A stretch of 64,000 bases of DNA from Oecophyllibacter saccharovorans (GTDB taxonomy: Bacteria > Pseudomonadota > Alphaproteobacteria > Acetobacterales > Acetobacteraceae): positions 1,364,001 through 1,428,000 of the forward strand of contig NZ_CP038143.1 of the NCBI RefSeq assembly GCF_006542375.1, written 5' to 3'. The first letter of the stretch is position 1. Each line of letters opens with the position of its first letter. The translations under genes were made by a program, and so were the position numbers. This document shows, one piece after another, positions 8,301 to 18,551 of the stretch. A model generated the notes under the pieces. The model was given only the letters and a program-made list of their open reading frames with translations, did no database searches and was not told where the DNA came from.

Positions 8301-8967
8301 GGACCAGATTCCCACTGATACGCCTGCTGCCGGGGCTTCCCATGAAGTAGGACAGGCAGGTGCCGGCGCCTCAGAGCACGGTATCCTGCGGCTGACCGGG
8401 CTTGAATCCCGCATTGCCGACCGCATCGCTCCGACCCTGGCTGATATGGGGTTCGCGCTGGTGCGGCTGGCTGTTCTGGGGCGCGAGACGCCGACCGTGC
8501 AGATCATGGCCGACCGCAGCGATGGCGGGCAGATCTCCGTTGAGGATTGCGAGCAGATCAGCCACGCCGTCGGCGCCGTGCTGGACGTGGACGATCCCAT
8601 CCCCGGCGCCTGGACCCTGGAAGTCTCTTCAGCAGGCATTGACCGCCCCATGACACGTGTGGGCGACTGGGAACGTTTTGCAGGTCACCTGGTGAAGGTG
8701 GAGATGGACGTGCCGATTGACGGCCGCAAGCGTTTTGCCGGCACCATCACAGGCCTGCGCGGAGACAAGGGCCATGAAGCGGCGGTGCTGCGCATGGAGG
8801 GCGATGAGGAGGTCACCCTGCCCCTGCGCGAGATGCGCAAGGCGCGCCTGGTTCTGACCGACGCGCTGATCGAGGCCAGTGCGGCCCCGGGAAGCGCGGA
8901 CGGGCAAAACAACCCCCGCATCCCGAAACTGAACCCGCAGAAGCCGGGCAAGAGCAAGAAGAACTGA
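8299..8967 (+). CDS. rimP: Ribosome maturation factor RimP
   Basis: 30S subunit assembly factor and first gene of the nusA-infB block. The conserved core runs from about residue 34 ([24 protein letters not shown]) through [19 protein letters not shown] and [11 protein letters not shown]. The 222-residue length exceeds the usual 150-200 because of an N-terminal stretch and a basic tail ([14 protein letters not shown]). The start is problematic: the only ATG/GTG/TTG in frame ahead of the core is the TTG at 8299, with no Shine-Dalgarno and inside the T-run of a hairpin. The frame closes upstream at the stop at 8278-8280. Confidence 0.92.
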   Translation: MDQIPTDTPAAGASHEVGQAGAGASEHGILRLTGLESRIADRIAPTLADMGFALVRLAVLGRETPTVQIMADRSDGGQISVEDCEQISHAVGAVLDVDDPIPGAWTLEVSSAGIDRPMTRVGDWERFAGHLVKVEMDVPIDGRKRFAGTITGLRGDKGHEAAVLRMEGDEEVTLPLREMRKARLVLTDALIEASAAPGSADGQNNPRIPKLNPQKPGKSKKN

Positions 8968-9006
8968 AGGCGCGCCCTGCGCGTCTCTGGCTGGAGGTCA
9001 GAACAG

Positions 9007-10656
9007 ATGGATACATCGGTAATGCGTCCCGAACTGCTGCTGGTTGCAGATGCGGTATCGCGGGAAAAGAACATTGATCGCGACCAGGTCCTGGAGGCCA
9101 TGGAACAGGCGATCCAGAAAGCCGGCCGGGCCAAGTACGGCCATGAGAAGGACATCCGCGCCTCCATTGACCGCAAAACCGGCGAAGTGCGGCTGAGCCG
9201 CTGGACGGAAGTGGTCGATGAGGTCGAAAACGAGGCCACCCAGATCGCCCTGAACATCGCCCGCAAGTTCCAACCTGAGATCACGGCGGGTGAATACCTG
9301 ATCGACCCCCTGCCGCCGATCGATTTCGGTCGTATCGCCGCCCAGACCGCCAAGCAGGTGATCGTGCAGCGCGTGCGCGAGTTCGAGCGCAAGCGGCAGT
9401 ATGACGAATTCAAGGATCGCGTCGGCGAGATCATCAACGGCACGGTCAAGCAGACTGAATACGGCAACCTCATGGTTGAGCTGGGAACGGCTGAGGGCCT
9501 GCTGCGGCGCGACGAGCTGATCCCGCGCGAGACCTTCCGCAATTCAGACCGGATTCGCGCCTATATCTACGATGTCCGTGACGAGCAGCGGGGCCCGCAG
9601 ATCTTCCTGTCGCGCACGCATCCGGGCTTCCTGGCGAAGCTTTTCGCCCAGGAGGTGCCCGAGATCTATGACGGCATCATCGAGATCAAGGGCGTGGCCC
9701 GGGATCCGGGTTCGCGTGCCAAGATGGCTGTGGTCTCCAATGACCCTTCCATCGATCCTGTGGGCGCCTGCGTCGGCATGCGCGGCTCCCGCGTTCAGGC
9801 GGTCGTTGCCGAGCTGCAGGGCGAAAAGATCGATATCATTCCCTGGAGCCCCCATCCTGCCACCTTCGTGGTGAATGCGCTGGCGCCGGCTGAAGTGACC
9901 AAGGTGGTCATGGATGAGGAAGCAGGACGCGTCGAGGCGGTGGTGCCAGACGACCAGCTTTCGCTGGCCATCGGCCGCCGCGGCCAGAACGTGCGCCTGG
10001 CCAGCCAGCTGACGCATTGGGACATTGACATCCTGACTGAAGCCGAGGAATCGGAGCGTCGCCAGGAGGAATTCCGCAAACGCAGCCAGCTCCTGATCGA
10101 CGCGCTGGATGTGGATGAGGTGATCGCGGGCCTGCTGGTGACGGAAGGCTATCATACCGTTGAGGACCTGGCTTATGCCGAGCCTGCGGACCTGCACGAT
10201 ATCGAAGGCTTTGACGAAGGTGTGGCCGAAGAACTGATGGCGCGCGCCAACGCCCATCTGCTCGAAATCGAACGCCAGCTTGACGAAAAGCGCAAGGCGC
10301 TTGGGGTGAGCGATGATCTGGTGGCACTGGAAGCCTTCACGCCGCGCATTCTGGTGGAGCTGGGCGAGAAGGGCATCAAGACCCTGGATGATCTGGCCGA
10401 TCTCGCCGGTGCGGAGCTGGTCGAGATGCTGGGCGCGGAGCTGCTGACGGAAGAGGAAGCCAACGAGATCGTCATGGCTGCGCGCGCCCACTGGTTTGAA
10501 GATGAAGAGGGAGCGCCCTCCGGCACTGAAGCTTCTGCGGCTTCTGATGGGGTGGAAAAAGCCGATTCGGAACCGGAAGCCGAACCGGGAAAGGTCAAGG
10601 TCAAGGCTGAAGCGCCGGCTGAGAACAGCGAAGCAGGAGGGTCGACCAACGGCTGA
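9007..10656 (+). CDS. nusA: Transcription termination/antitermination factor NusA
   Basis: RNA polymerase elongation factor that modulates pausing, termination and antitermination. 549 residues: N-terminal RNAP-binding domain (about 1-125), S1 domain (about 130-200), two KH domains (about 230-345, with [13 protein letters not shown] and [13 protein letters not shown]), then two C-terminal acidic repeats and a low-complexity acidic tail. Start ATG at 9007 with GGAGG about ten bases upstream. Its product may feed back on the hairpin ahead of rimP, as leader-termination autoregulation is known for nusA operons in other bacteria; that link is inference here. Confidence 0.97.
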   Translation: MDTSVMRPELLLVADAVSREKNIDRDQVLEAMEQAIQKAGRAKYGHEKDIRASIDRKTGEVRLSRWTEVVDEVENEATQIALNIARKFQPEITAGEYLIDPLPPIDFGRIAAQTAKQVIVQRVREFERKRQYDEFKDRVGEIINGTVKQTEYGNLMVELGTAEGLLRRDELIPRETFRNSDRIRAYIYDVRDEQRGPQIFLSRTHPGFLAKLFAQEVPEIYDGIIEIKGVARDPGSRAKMAVVSNDPSIDPVGACVGMRGSRVQAVVAELQGEKIDIIPWSPHPATFVVNALAPAEVTKVVMDEEAGRVEAVVPDDQLSLAIGRRGQNVRLASQLTHWDIDILTEAEESERRQEEFRKRSQLLIDALDVDEVIAGLLVTEGYHTVEDLAYAEPADLHDIEGFDEGVAEELMARANAHLLEIERQLDEKRKALGVSDDLVALEAFTPRILVELGEKGIKTLDDLADLAGAELVEMLGAELLTEEEANEIVMAARAHWFEDEEGAPSGTEASAASDGVEKADSEPEAEPGKVKVKAEAPAENSEAGGSTNG

Positions 10657-11338
10657 CGAGAGAAGGGCTGCCGGACTGCCAAATGCTGCTGCAGAAACCG
10701 AAGCGCCTGAAATTGATGAGGGCCCTGGAAAGCTGAGGAAAGGGTCGCAGCGGCGCTGCATCGTCACCCGCCAGCAGGAGGCGCCCGAGCGCATGCTGCG
10801 CCTGGTGATCGGGCCGGGCGGTGAAGCTGTGGTTGATCTGGCCGCGCGCCTGCCTGGCCGCGGGATGTGGCTGGCGGCCCGGCGGGATGTGGTGGAAGCG
10901 CCGAAACTGGCGCAGTCCATGGCACGCGCGATGCGAAGGGAGGTGAAACTTCCTGAAGATTTCGCTAAACTTGTCTGCGAAGGGCTGGCAAGGCGCGTTC
11001 AGGATGGTATCAGTCTTGCCCGTCGTGCAGGAGAGGCGGTCAGCGGGTTTCAGAAATGCCGCGACATGATCACAGGCGGCAGGGCGGGTCTGCTGCTCTG
11101 CGCTGAGGGGGCAAGCCAGGATGAGTTGGCCCGGCTGCTGTCAGGTCATCGGGATTTGCCGGTGATGCGGGTGCCGGAACGATTTTTGGCCGTCGCTTTC
11201 GGGCGGGGGCGGGCGGTTTACGCTGTCGTGGCGCCAGGGGCGCTGGCGCGGCGGCTGAAGACCGAATGTGAAAGATTTTGGGGAGTGGCCGAAGGCGCGC
11301 TCCCGGACCCGGCGGTCAGGCCGGCACGGGTCAGCTAA
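10547..11338 (+). CDS. YlxR (DUF448) RNA-binding domain fused to an L7Ae-like domain
   Basis: RNA-binding protein between nusA and infB. The YlxR domain (QRRCIVTRQQ, then RMLRLVIGPGGEAVVDLAARLPGRGMWLAA) is followed by a YlxQ/L7Ae-like domain (GLARRAGEAVSGFQKCRDMI, AGLLLCAEGAS). In Firmicutes these are two separate genes. The start is uncertain: between the nusA stop and the YlxR domain there is no in-frame ATG, GTG or TTG. The nearest is the ATG at 10547, which overlaps nusA by 110 bp in another frame and adds an Arg/Lys-rich N-terminus; a CTG inside the spacer is an alternative. Confidence 0.85.
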   Translation: MGWKKPIRNRKPNRERSRSRLKRRLRTAKQEGRPTADERRAAGLPNAAAETEAPEIDEGPGKLRKGSQRRCIVTRQQEAPERMLRLVIGPGGEAVVDLAARLPGRGMWLAARRDVVEAPKLAQSMARAMRREVKLPEDFAKLVCEGLARRVQDGISLARRAGEAVSGFQKCRDMITGGRAGLLLCAEGASQDELARLLSGHRDLPVMRVPERFLAVAFGRGRAVYAVVAPGALARRLKTECERFWGVAEGALPDPAVRPARVS

Positions 11339-11353
11339 GGAACAGGCGAAACT

Positions 11354-14095
11354 ATGAGCGACGGCAACGAGCGCAACGAAGACGGCAAACAGGAAGGCAA
11401 GCAGACGGCTGCCGGCACTGCGGAAGGCGCGGCAAAACCGGGTCAGGCGCGGTCCGGCCGCCTGTCGCTGCGCCCGGGCGGACGCGCGGAAGGCGGGCGC
11501 ACCGTGGAGGCTGGTTCCGTGCGCCAGAGCTTCAGCCATGGGCGCTCCAAGGAAGTGCGGGTGGAAGTGCGCAAGCCCAAGCGCAGCAATCCCGGTGCCG
11601 GCGGTCGTGTCGGCCGCGGTCCTGTCGGTGCGCGTGGTCTCACGGCTTCCGAGCAGGAGAAGCGCCAGCGCGTCCTTATGGAGATGCAGCAGCGTCGCGC
11701 GGCTGAAGAGGCTGAGCAGAAAGAGGCCGAGCAGATCCGTATCCGTTCTGCAGCCGAGGAGGCAGCACGTCTCAAGGCAGAGGAAGCCGCTCGTCTTGAG
11801 GAAGCCCGCATCGCCAGGGAAAACGAAGCCCGTGAAAGCGCTGAACGGGCTCAGGAAGCGGCTGCGCAGCGCCCAGCTGCTGCAGCGGCGCCTGCCGAGC
11901 CGCCGCCGCTGAGCGGCGCTGAGCAGCTGGGCGGTGTTCAGCTGGCCGAGCCCGTCAAGCGCCTGCGCCCCTTGGCCGAACGCGCGATCATGCCCGAACG
12001 TCCGGTCAGCGCGCGTGCGGCAGGTGGCGGTGTTCCGGGTCGCAGCAGCGAGACCCTGCACCTCCGTGGGCGCAGTGCGCCAGCGGCTCCTGCAGGGCCC
12101 GGTGATGAGGAGCCGCGCCGTGGCGGCGGGGCTGCACGCCGCGGTGCTACGCCGCAGCGCCGTGCGGTTTCGCCGCGCAAGGGCGGGGGCAATGAGCGCC
12201 GCTCAGGCCGGATCGACGTGCGCGCGGCCATTGAGGGGGATGACGGCAAAACCCGCTCCCTGGCTTCGGTGCGCAGGCAGCGTGATCGCGAACGCCGCCA
12301 GGCCGAGCTGGAGCGCCTGCGTTCCGACCAGGTGCGCGTTGTCCGTGACGTGACGGTGCCGGAGACGATCACGGTCGGCGAGCTGGCCAACCGTATGGCG
12401 GCCCGTCAGGGCGAGGTTATCAAGGCCCTCATGAAGATGGGCGTCATGGCCACCGCAGCCCAGATCATTGATGCAGATACCGCTGAGCTGGTGGTCAATG
12501 AGTTCGGCCACCGCGTCAAGCGCGTTGCCGACAGCGATGTCGAGCTCGGTATTGAGGGCGTCGAGGATAGGCCTGAAGACCTGAAGGCGCGCCCGCCGGT
12601 CGTCACCGTGATGGGCCATGTCGATCATGGCAAGACCTCCCTGCTCGATGCCCTGCGCACGACAGATGTGACCAGCGGCGAGGCAGGCGGTATCACGCAG
12701 CATATCGGTGCCTATCAGGTCACCCTGCCCTCCAAGCAGAAGGTCACCTTCATCGACACGCCGGGCCATGAAGCCTTCACCTCCATGCGCGCCCGCGGTG
12801 CTTCAGTCACGGATGTGGTGGTGCTGGTGGTTGCCGCTGATGACGGCGTGATGCCGCAGACCATTGAGGCCATCAAGCACGCTCAGGCGGCTGAAGTGCC
12901 GATGATCGTCGCCATCAACAAGATGGACAAGCCCGGCGCCAATCCCGATCGCGTGCGCAGCGAACTGCTGACGCATGGCGTGGTGGTCGAGAGCATGGGT
13001 GGCGAGACCCAGGAAGTCGAGGTGTCTGCGCTCAAGAAGCAGGGGCTGGACAAGGTTCTTGAAGCCATTCTCCTGCAGGCGGAAATCCTTGACCTCAAGG
13101 CCAACCCGAATCGCCCGGCGGAAGGGGCGGTCATCGAGAGTCGCCTTGACCGCGGGCGTGGCGCTGTGGCGACGGTCCTGGACCAGAAAGGGACCCTGCG
13201 CCGTGGTGACATCGTCGTGGCCGGCACGGAATGGGGGCGGGTGCGCGCCCTGCTTGATGACCGCGGCAAGCAGATCAAGGAAGCTGCTCCTGCGACCCCG
13301 GTTGAAATCCTGGGCCTGACCGGCGTGCCTGAAGCCGGCGTGTCCTTCGTGGTCGTTGAGAACGATAACCGGGCGCGCGAGATCAGCGAGTTCCGCCAGC
13401 GCAAGCAGCGTGAGAAAGCCAATGCCCTGCAGGTGGCTGCACGCGGCACGCTGGACCAGATGCTGGCCCGCATCCAGGCCGGGGAGCAGAAGCAGGTTGC
13501 CCTTCTCATCAAGGCGGATGTGCAGGGTTCGGCCGAAGCCATTGCCGCGACCGTGGAGAAGCTGTCGCACGAAGAGGTGGCCGTGCGCGTTCTCAATGCC
13601 AGCGTGGGACAGATCACGGAAAGTGATGTTCAGCTGGCCAAGGCTTCGGATGCCCTCCTGATCGCGTTCAACGTGCGCGCCACCACCCAGGCCCGTCAGC
13701 TGGCGCAGCGTGAAGGGGTGGAGATCCGGTATTATTCCATCATCTACCAGGTGGCCGATGATGTGGAACAGCTGGTGCGCGGCAAGATCGCGCCCAAGCA
13801 TCGCGAGAAGTTCCTGGGTTATGCCGAGATCCGCCAGGTCTTCAACATCACGCGCGTCGGCAAGGTTGCCGGCAGCTACGTGACCGAAGGGGTGGTGAAG
13901 CGCGGTTGCGGTGTGCGTCTGCTGCGTGAGGGCGTGGTCATCCACGAAGGTGAGCTCAGCCAGCTCAAGCGCTTCAAGGACGATGTGCGCGAAGTCGCCC
14001 GCGGTTATGAATGCGGCCTGTCCTTTGCAGGCTACAACGACCTGCGTGAGGGCGACGTGGTGGAATGCTATGAGATGGAAGAGGTGCCGGCGTGA
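11354..14095 (+). CDS. infB: Translation initiation factor IF-2
   Basis: GTPase that delivers initiator tRNA to the 30S subunit. 913 residues. A long N-terminal region rich in Arg, Gly, Ala and Glu, with an EE/AR coiled-coil-like stretch (about 95-175), precedes the conserved IF2-N segment ([15 protein letters not shown]). The G domain follows with P-loop GHVDHGKT starting at residue 421, DTPGHEAF and NKMDK, then domains II, III and the fMet-tRNA binding C-terminus. Start ATG at 11354 after an AAGGA site. The stop overlaps the rbfA GTG by 4 bp. Confidence 0.97.
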   Translation: MSDGNERNEDGKQEGKQTAAGTAEGAAKPGQARSGRLSLRPGGRAEGGRTVEAGSVRQSFSHGRSKEVRVEVRKPKRSNPGAGGRVGRGPVGARGLTASEQEKRQRVLMEMQQRRAAEEAEQKEAEQIRIRSAAEEAARLKAEEAARLEEARIARENEARESAERAQEAAAQRPAAAAAPAEPPPLSGAEQLGGVQLAEPVKRLRPLAERAIMPERPVSARAAGGGVPGRSSETLHLRGRSAPAAPAGPGDEEPRRGGGAARRGATPQRRAVSPRKGGGNERRSGRIDVRAAIEGDDGKTRSLASVRRQRDRERRQAELERLRSDQVRVVRDVTVPETITVGELANRMAARQGEVIKALMKMGVMATAAQIIDADTAELVVNEFGHRVKRVADSDVELGIEGVEDRPEDLKARPPVVTVMGHVDHGKTSLLDALRTTDVTSGEAGGITQHIGAYQVTLPSKQKVTFIDTPGHEAFTSMRARGASVTDVVVLVVAADDGVMPQTIEAIKHAQAAEVPMIVAINKMDKPGANPDRVRSELLTHGVVVESMGGETQEVEVSALKKQGLDKVLEAILLQAEILDLKANPNRPAEGAVIESRLDRGRGAVATVLDQKGTLRRGDIVVAGTEWGRVRALLDDRGKQIKEAAPATPVEILGLTGVPEAGVSFVVVENDNRAREISEFRQRKQREKANALQVAARGTLDQMLARIQAGEQKQVALLIKADVQGSAEAIAATVEKLSHEEVAVRVLNASVGQITESDVQLAKASDALLIAFNVRATTQARQLAQREGVEIRYYSIIYQVADDVEQLVRGKIAPKHREKFLGYAEIRQVFNITRVGKVAGSYVTEGVVKRGCGVRLLREGVVIHEGELSQLKRFKDDVREVARGYECGLSFAGYNDLREGDVVECYEMEEVPA

Positions 14096-14529
14096 GCAAG
14101 CCATCTGATTTTTCCTCTCACAGGGAAAGCGGGCCTACTGGCGCGCCCAGCACGCGCCAGCTGCGTATCGGCGAGGAGATCCGCCGTTCCCTGGCCGAGC
14201 TGTTCAGCCGGACGGAGTTCCGCGACCCGGAGCTGCATGATGTGCAGCTGACCGTGACGGAAGTGCGGGTTTCGCCCGATCTCAAGCACGCGACAGTGTT
14301 CGTGTCGCGCCTTGGTCTGGGCAGCAGCGACGTCACCCCGCTCCTGCCGGCTCTCAAGCGTGTCGCCCCCTGGCTGCGCACCCAGCTGGCCCACAAGCTG
14401 CGCCTGCGCAGCGTGCCTGATCTTCACTTTCAGTCTGATGAATCGCTTGACCACGCGATGGAGGTGGACACGCTGCTGCGCTCCCCGGAAGTCAGCAGGG
14501 ATCTGGGCAGCGCCGATCCCCAGTCCTGA
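14092..14529 (+). CDS. rbfA: Ribosome-binding factor A
   Basis: Cold-shock 30S assembly factor with a single KH-like fold. 145 residues, with the family stretch [14 protein letters not shown], the [25 protein letters not shown] core and the [21 protein letters not shown] end. The start is the GTG at 14092, forming a GTGA overlap with infB, so translation is likely coupled. The first 22 residues are not conserved. Confidence 0.95.
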   Translation: MSKPSDFSSHRESGPTGAPSTRQLRIGEEIRRSLAELFSRTEFRDPELHDVQLTVTEVRVSPDLKHATVFVSRLGLGSSDVTPLLPALKRVAPWLRTQLAHKLRLRSVPDLHFQSDESLDHAMEVDTLLRSPEVSRDLGSADPQS

Positions 14530-14628
14530 AAGCGGCTGGCCCTGAAAGCCGGCAGACCTGGCAGGGCTACCCTGTACGGGCAGCTGAGCACGCTCGGGCC
14601 AGTGCCGGACAGCAAGGAGTAACCGAGG

Positions 14629-15600
14629 ATGGGCCGCAGGCGCGGACGTGATCTCGATGGCTGGCTGATACTCGATAAGCCTCTGGGCCCGACTTCGACA
14701 GACATGGTCAACCGCTTCCGCTGGGCGCTTGATGCGCGTAAGGCGGGGCACGGCGGCACACTCGACCCGCTGGCCTCAGGCGTGCTGCCCATCGCCTTTG
14801 GCAAGGCCACTGCGACCATTCCCTATATCATGGACGCCACCAAGCGTTACCGCTTCACCCTGCGCTTTGGTGAAAGCCGGACGACCGATGACCTTGAAGG
14901 GGAAATTCTTGCCCGCTCGGAACATCGGCCGTCCGATGAGGCCATTCAGGCCGTGCTGCCGCGCTTGAGCGGGGAGGTGATGCAGGTACCCCCAGTCTAC
15001 TCGGCCCTGCGCGTGGGCGGGCAGCGGGCCTATGACCTGGCGCGGGCTGGCCGTCCTCCTGACCTGCCCACGCGCCCCGCACGCATCGATTCGATCACTC
15101 TGGTGAGCCGGCCCGACCGCGATACGGCAGTGTTCGAGGTGCAGTCAGGCAAGGGGGTCTACATGCGCGCCCTGGCCCGCGATATCGCGCTGGCCTGCGG
15201 CACGGTCGGTCACGTCAGTGTGCTGCGGCGCCTGAAATGTGGGCCTTTTGAGATCTCACAGGCTTATGTTCCTGCCCTTGACGCTGAAGGTCAGTTAAAG
15301 CTGGACAAAATGGCTGAAAGTGGAGACAAGGCAGGGGTCCTTCCGGTTCCCCTCTGGCCGGTGGCGACCGCGCTGGACGACATCCCGGCGCTGGCCGTGA
15401 CACGCGAGGAGGGGAAGCGCCTGGTCTGCGGCAAGCGGCTTGAAACCCTGTCGCTGCTGGACCGGCCTGTCGAAACGCTGAACGATCAGCCTTTGTGGCG
15501 GGTGTGCCTGGAGGGGCACGTGCTGGGCCTTTGCCGTGTCGATCACGGTCAGGTGAAGGCGGTGCGTATGCTTGAAAACCATTTGTTTTTTGGAGATTGA
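14629..15600 (+). CDS. truB: tRNA pseudouridine(55) synthase TruB
   Basis: Makes pseudouridine 55 in the T-loop of tRNAs. 323 residues with the catalytic motif [10 protein letters not shown] (Asp46), [20 protein letters not shown], and a PUA-like C-terminus. It follows rbfA after a 99-bp spacer and ends 2 bp before the rpsO ATG, whose ribosome-binding GGAG lies within the truB end. The truB-rpsO-pnp order is a widely conserved arrangement. Confidence 0.96.
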   Translation: MGRRRGRDLDGWLILDKPLGPTSTDMVNRFRWALDARKAGHGGTLDPLASGVLPIAFGKATATIPYIMDATKRYRFTLRFGESRTTDDLEGEILARSEHRPSDEAIQAVLPRLSGEVMQVPPVYSALRVGGQRAYDLARAGRPPDLPTRPARIDSITLVSRPDRDTAVFEVQSGKGVYMRALARDIALACGTVGHVSVLRRLKCGPFEISQAYVPALDAEGQLKLDKMAESGDKAGVLPVPLWPVATALDDIPALAVTREEGKRLVCGKRLETLSLLDRPVETLNDQPLWRVCLEGHVLGLCRVDHGQVKAVRMLENHLFFGD

Positions 15601-15602
15601 CG

Positions 15603-15872
15603 ATGTCGATTACCCCCGAACGCCGCGCTGAGCTGATTTCGCAGTATCAGCAGACCCCTGGCGATACCGGTTCGCCGGAAGTGCAGGTGGCCCTGCTGAC
15701 TGAACGGATCAACAACCTGACCGAACACATGAAGACGCATGCGAAGGATTTCCATTCCCGCCGCGGCCTGCTGATCTTGGTCGGTCGCCGCCGCAGCCTG
15801 CTGGATTACCTGAAGGGCAAGAGCCAGACCCGCTATCAGGATCTGATCACCCGTCTCGGCCTGCGTCGCTGA
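15603..15872 (+). CDS. rpsO: 30S ribosomal protein S15
   Basis: Primary 16S rRNA-binding protein of the 30S platform. 89 residues, the standard length, with [19 protein letters not shown] and [15 protein letters not shown] start at the ATG at 15603, not the in-frame TTG at 15597, because MSITPERR is the family N-terminus and GGAG at 15592-15595 is well spaced for it. Confidence 0.97.
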   Translation: MSITPERRAELISQYQQTPGDTGSPEVQVALLTERINNLTEHMKTHAKDFHSRRGLLILVGRRRSLLDYLKGKSQTRYQDLITRLGLRR

Positions 15873-15880
15873 GAAGGCCC

Positions 15881-15920
15881 GGACACTCCAGCCCTGTTGG
15901 CGGAGTGTCCCGTTCGCTTT
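15881..15920 (+). terminator. Hairpin terminator after rpsO
   Basis: A perfect 9-bp stem, GGACACTCC (15881-15889) with GGAGTGTCC (15902-15910), 12-nt loop, followed by a loosely T-rich stretch (CGTTCGCTTTTC). It begins nine bases after the S15 stop. The T-run is interrupted, so some read-through into pnp is plausible. Confidence 0.6.
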
Positions 15921-16219
15921 TCGGCCTTTGCGCTGAAAGCAGGGGCAGGAAAGCCGGATCGGGAGTTGCCCTTTCCGGCCTGCATCCCCAGATTGTGGAG
16001 CAGGGACCCAGCGGCGTTTCAGGCCACATGGTGTCGTGTCTGGCAATGCTGACTTCGAGCGCTTGATCTGCGGCACTGATGTTCATGCCTGTTGGCTCAT
16101 CATTACGCGGCGCCCGAGCCAGATGACAGCCATTTACCACCGCCATGCCGTCCGAAACGCTGACCTGTCTCCAGCCGCCCTGACCGGCATCCATATGAGA
16201 AGAGAAGACCTGACATTCC
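15921..16219 (+). other. Leader region of pnp
   Basis: About 300 bp without a supported gene between the rpsO hairpin and pnp. It holds an imperfect inverted repeat (GGAAAGCCGG near 15949 against CTTTCCGGCC near 15970), which could be the kind of leader stem-loop cut by RNase III in pnp autoregulation elsewhere. A short open frame here lacks any family resemblance and ends inside pnp. Confidence 0.4.
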
Positions 16220-18409
16220 ATGACGAAACAAGCACCCGTTCCTGCCGCTTCTGAAAACGGCAAAAACAAGATGTTCAATTACTATCGCAAGGAGATCGAG
16301 TGGGCCGGGCGTCCGCTGATCCTCGAGACCGGCAAGGTCGCCCGCCAGGCGGATGGCGCTGTTCTGGTGACCTATGGCGGCACCAGCGTGCTGTGCACCG
16401 CCGTCGGCGCCAAGAGCGTCAAGCCCGGCCAGGATTTCTTCCCCCTGACGGTCAATTACCAGGAAAAGGCCTATTCCGCCGGCAAGATCCCCGGTGGGTT
16501 CTTCAAGCGCGAAGGTCGTCCTTCTGAGAACGAGGTCCTGACCTCCCGGCTCATCGACCGACCCATCCGGCCGCTTTTTCCCGACAATTTCCGCAATGAA
16601 GTCCAGGTGACCGCCACTGTCGTCAGCCACGACATGGAGAACGATCCCGACATCGTGGCGCTGATCGGCTGCTCTGCTGCCCTGACCCTTTCGGGTATCC
16701 CCTTCTTCGGCCCGGTGGCTGCGGCGCGCGTAGGCAAGATTGACGGCCAGTTCGTCATCAACCCGACGCTGAGCCAGCTGCCGCAGAGCAAGCTTGACCT
16801 CGTGGTGGCCGGTACTTCCGAAGGCGTGCTGATGGTTGAATCCGAGGCGCAGGAACTGCCTGAAGACCAGATGCTGGAAGCGGTGATGATCGGCCATGCC
16901 GCCTATCAGCCGGTTATTGACGCGATCATCGCCCTGGCGGAAGTGGCTGCGCGCGAGCCGTGGGAGCTGCCTGAGATCTCCAAGGACGAAGTCGCGATGC
17001 GCAAGCGCGTCGACAAGATCGGCGCCAAGCCGATGGCTGAAGCCTACAAGGAGCAGAAGAAGCAGCTGCGCCATGACAAGGTGGACGCAGTGCGCAACCA
17101 GATCGTCGAGACGCTGACCGAGGAAGGGTTCGACCCCGAAAAGGCCAAGCCGATGATCAAGGATCTTGAAGCGCAGGTGGTGCGTGGCGCCATCCTCAAG
17201 ACCGGCACCCGGATCGACGGCCGTGACCTGACGACCGTGCGCCCGATCACCGCTGAAGTCGGCACCCTGCCGCGCACGCACGGCTCCTCGCTGTTTACGC
17301 GTGGCGAAACCCAGGCTCTGGTTGTCGCCACTCTGGGGACCGGGCAGGACGAGCAGATCGTTGACGCGCTTGAGGGTGAATACCGCTCCCGTTTCATGCT
17401 GCACTACAACTTCCCGCCCTATTCCGTGGGCGAAGTCGGGCGCATGGGCTCGCCGGGCCGCCGCGAGATCGGTCACGGCAAGCTGGCCTGGCGCGCGCTC
17501 AATCCGCTCCTGCCGGCCAAGGAGAGCTTCCCCTACACCATGCGCGTGGTGTCTGAGATCACCGAGAGCAACGGCTCTTCCTCCATGGCGACGGTGTGCG
17601 GCACCTCGCTTGCGCTGATGGATGCCGGTGTGCCGCTGCCGCGCCCGGTTGCGGGCATTGCCATGGGGCTGATCAAGGAAGACCGCGGTCACGCCATCCT
17701 GACCGACATCCTGGGTGATGAGGATCACCTGGGCGACATGGACTTCAAGGTGGCCGGCACCTCTGAAGGCGTGACTGCCCTGCAGATGGATATCAAGATC
17801 ACCTCCATCACGCCTGAAATCATGAAAGAGGCGCTGGAGCAGGCGCGTGACGGGCGCCTGCATATCCTGGGCGAGATGTCCAAGGCGCTGGCGCAGGGGC
17901 GTGAAGGCGTTTCCGGCAATGCGCCGAAGATCACGACCATGGCCGTGCCCAAGGAGAAGATCCGTGACATCATCGGCCAGGGCGGCAAGACGATCCGCGA
18001 GATCGTCGAGTATTCCGGCGCCAAGGTGGATATCGGCGAAGACGGCACCGTGACGATCGCCGCCACGAATGACGACCAGGCGCAGAAGGCCATCAACCGC
18101 ATCCAGGGCCTGGTGGCTGAGCCGGAAGTGGGCAAGATCTATGACGGCAAGGTCGTCAAGACGGCTGACTTCGGCGCCTTCGTGAATTTCCTCGGTCCCA
18201 AGGACGGGCTGGTGCACATTTCCGAGCTTGCGCCGGGCCGCGTCGGCCGCACCACGGACGTGGTGAAGGAAGGCGATCAGGTGAAGGTGAAGGTGCTGGG
18301 CTTCGATGACCGTGGCAAGGTCAAGCTGTCCATGCGCGTGGTCGACCAGGAAACGGGCGACGACATCACGGACAGCGTCGGCGAAAAGACGCCGCGTGCG
18401 CCTCGCTGA
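16220..18409 (+). CDS. pnp: Polyribonucleotide nucleotidyltransferase (PNPase)
   Basis: 3'-5' phosphorolytic exoribonuclease of the RNA degradosome. 729 residues: two RNase PH domains ([20 protein letters not shown] at the start; second domain with [13 protein letters not shown] and IAMGLIKED), an all-alpha linker, then a KH domain ([15 protein letters not shown]) and an S1 domain ([18 protein letters not shown]). Start ATG at 16220. The sequence is complete, with no missing catalytic residues seen. Confidence 0.97.
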   Translation: MTKQAPVPAASENGKNKMFNYYRKEIEWAGRPLILETGKVARQADGAVLVTYGGTSVLCTAVGAKSVKPGQDFFPLTVNYQEKAYSAGKIPGGFFKREGRPSENEVLTSRLIDRPIRPLFPDNFRNEVQVTATVVSHDMENDPDIVALIGCSAALTLSGIPFFGPVAAARVGKIDGQFVINPTLSQLPQSKLDLVVAGTSEGVLMVESEAQELPEDQMLEAVMIGHAAYQPVIDAIIALAEVAAREPWELPEISKDEVAMRKRVDKIGAKPMAEAYKEQKKQLRHDKVDAVRNQIVETLTEEGFDPEKAKPMIKDLEAQVVRGAILKTGTRIDGRDLTTVRPITAEVGTLPRTHGSSLFTRGETQALVVATLGTGQDEQIVDALEGEYRSRFMLHYNFPPYSVGEVGRMGSPGRREIGHGKLAWRALNPLLPAKESFPYTMRVVSEITESNGSSSMATVCGTSLALMDAGVPLPRPVAGIAMGLIKEDRGHAILTDILGDEDHLGDMDFKVAGTSEGVTALQMDIKITSITPEIMKEALEQARDGRLHILGEMSKALAQGREGVSGNAPKITTMAVPKEKIRDIIGQGGKTIREIVEYSGAKVDIGEDGTVTIAATNDDQAQKAINRIQGLVAEPEVGKIYDGKVVKTADFGAFVNFLGPKDGLVHISELAPGRVGRTTDVVKEGDQVKVKVLGFDDRGKVKLSMRVVDQETGDDITDSVGEKTPRAPR

Positions 18410-18412
18410 CCT

Positions 18413-18447
18413 GGTGCCTGCCCCGTTGCGGGCAGGCGCCGTTTTCC
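18413..18447 (+). terminator. Intrinsic terminator after pnp
   Basis: GGTGCCTGCCC (18413-18423) pairs with GGGCAGGCGCC (18430-18440), 11 bp with one wobble and a six-base loop, followed by GTTTTCC. It ends the rimP-pnp block. Confidence 0.8.
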
Positions 18448-18551
18448 ATCCCGACGTTTCCCGCTCCGGGGAGGCGTTTGGGGAGGAGCTGAAACGTGTC
18501 TCGTCACCAACCGCTGGTTAGACTGGTAAGAAACGGGGATTTGCTGCCTCT

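Noticed and set aside
9544-10920. A 458-codon open frame antisense to nusA
   Set aside because: Covers conserved NusA KH domains on the other strand; composition is typical of a shadow frame.
16036-16254. 72-codon open frame in the pnp leader
   Set aside because: Ends inside pnp, no homology recognised and no good ribosome-binding site.
16103-18217. A 704-codon open frame antisense to pnp
   Set aside because: It mirrors pnp codon structure, has no recognisable domain, and the opposite strand encodes a full-length PNPase.
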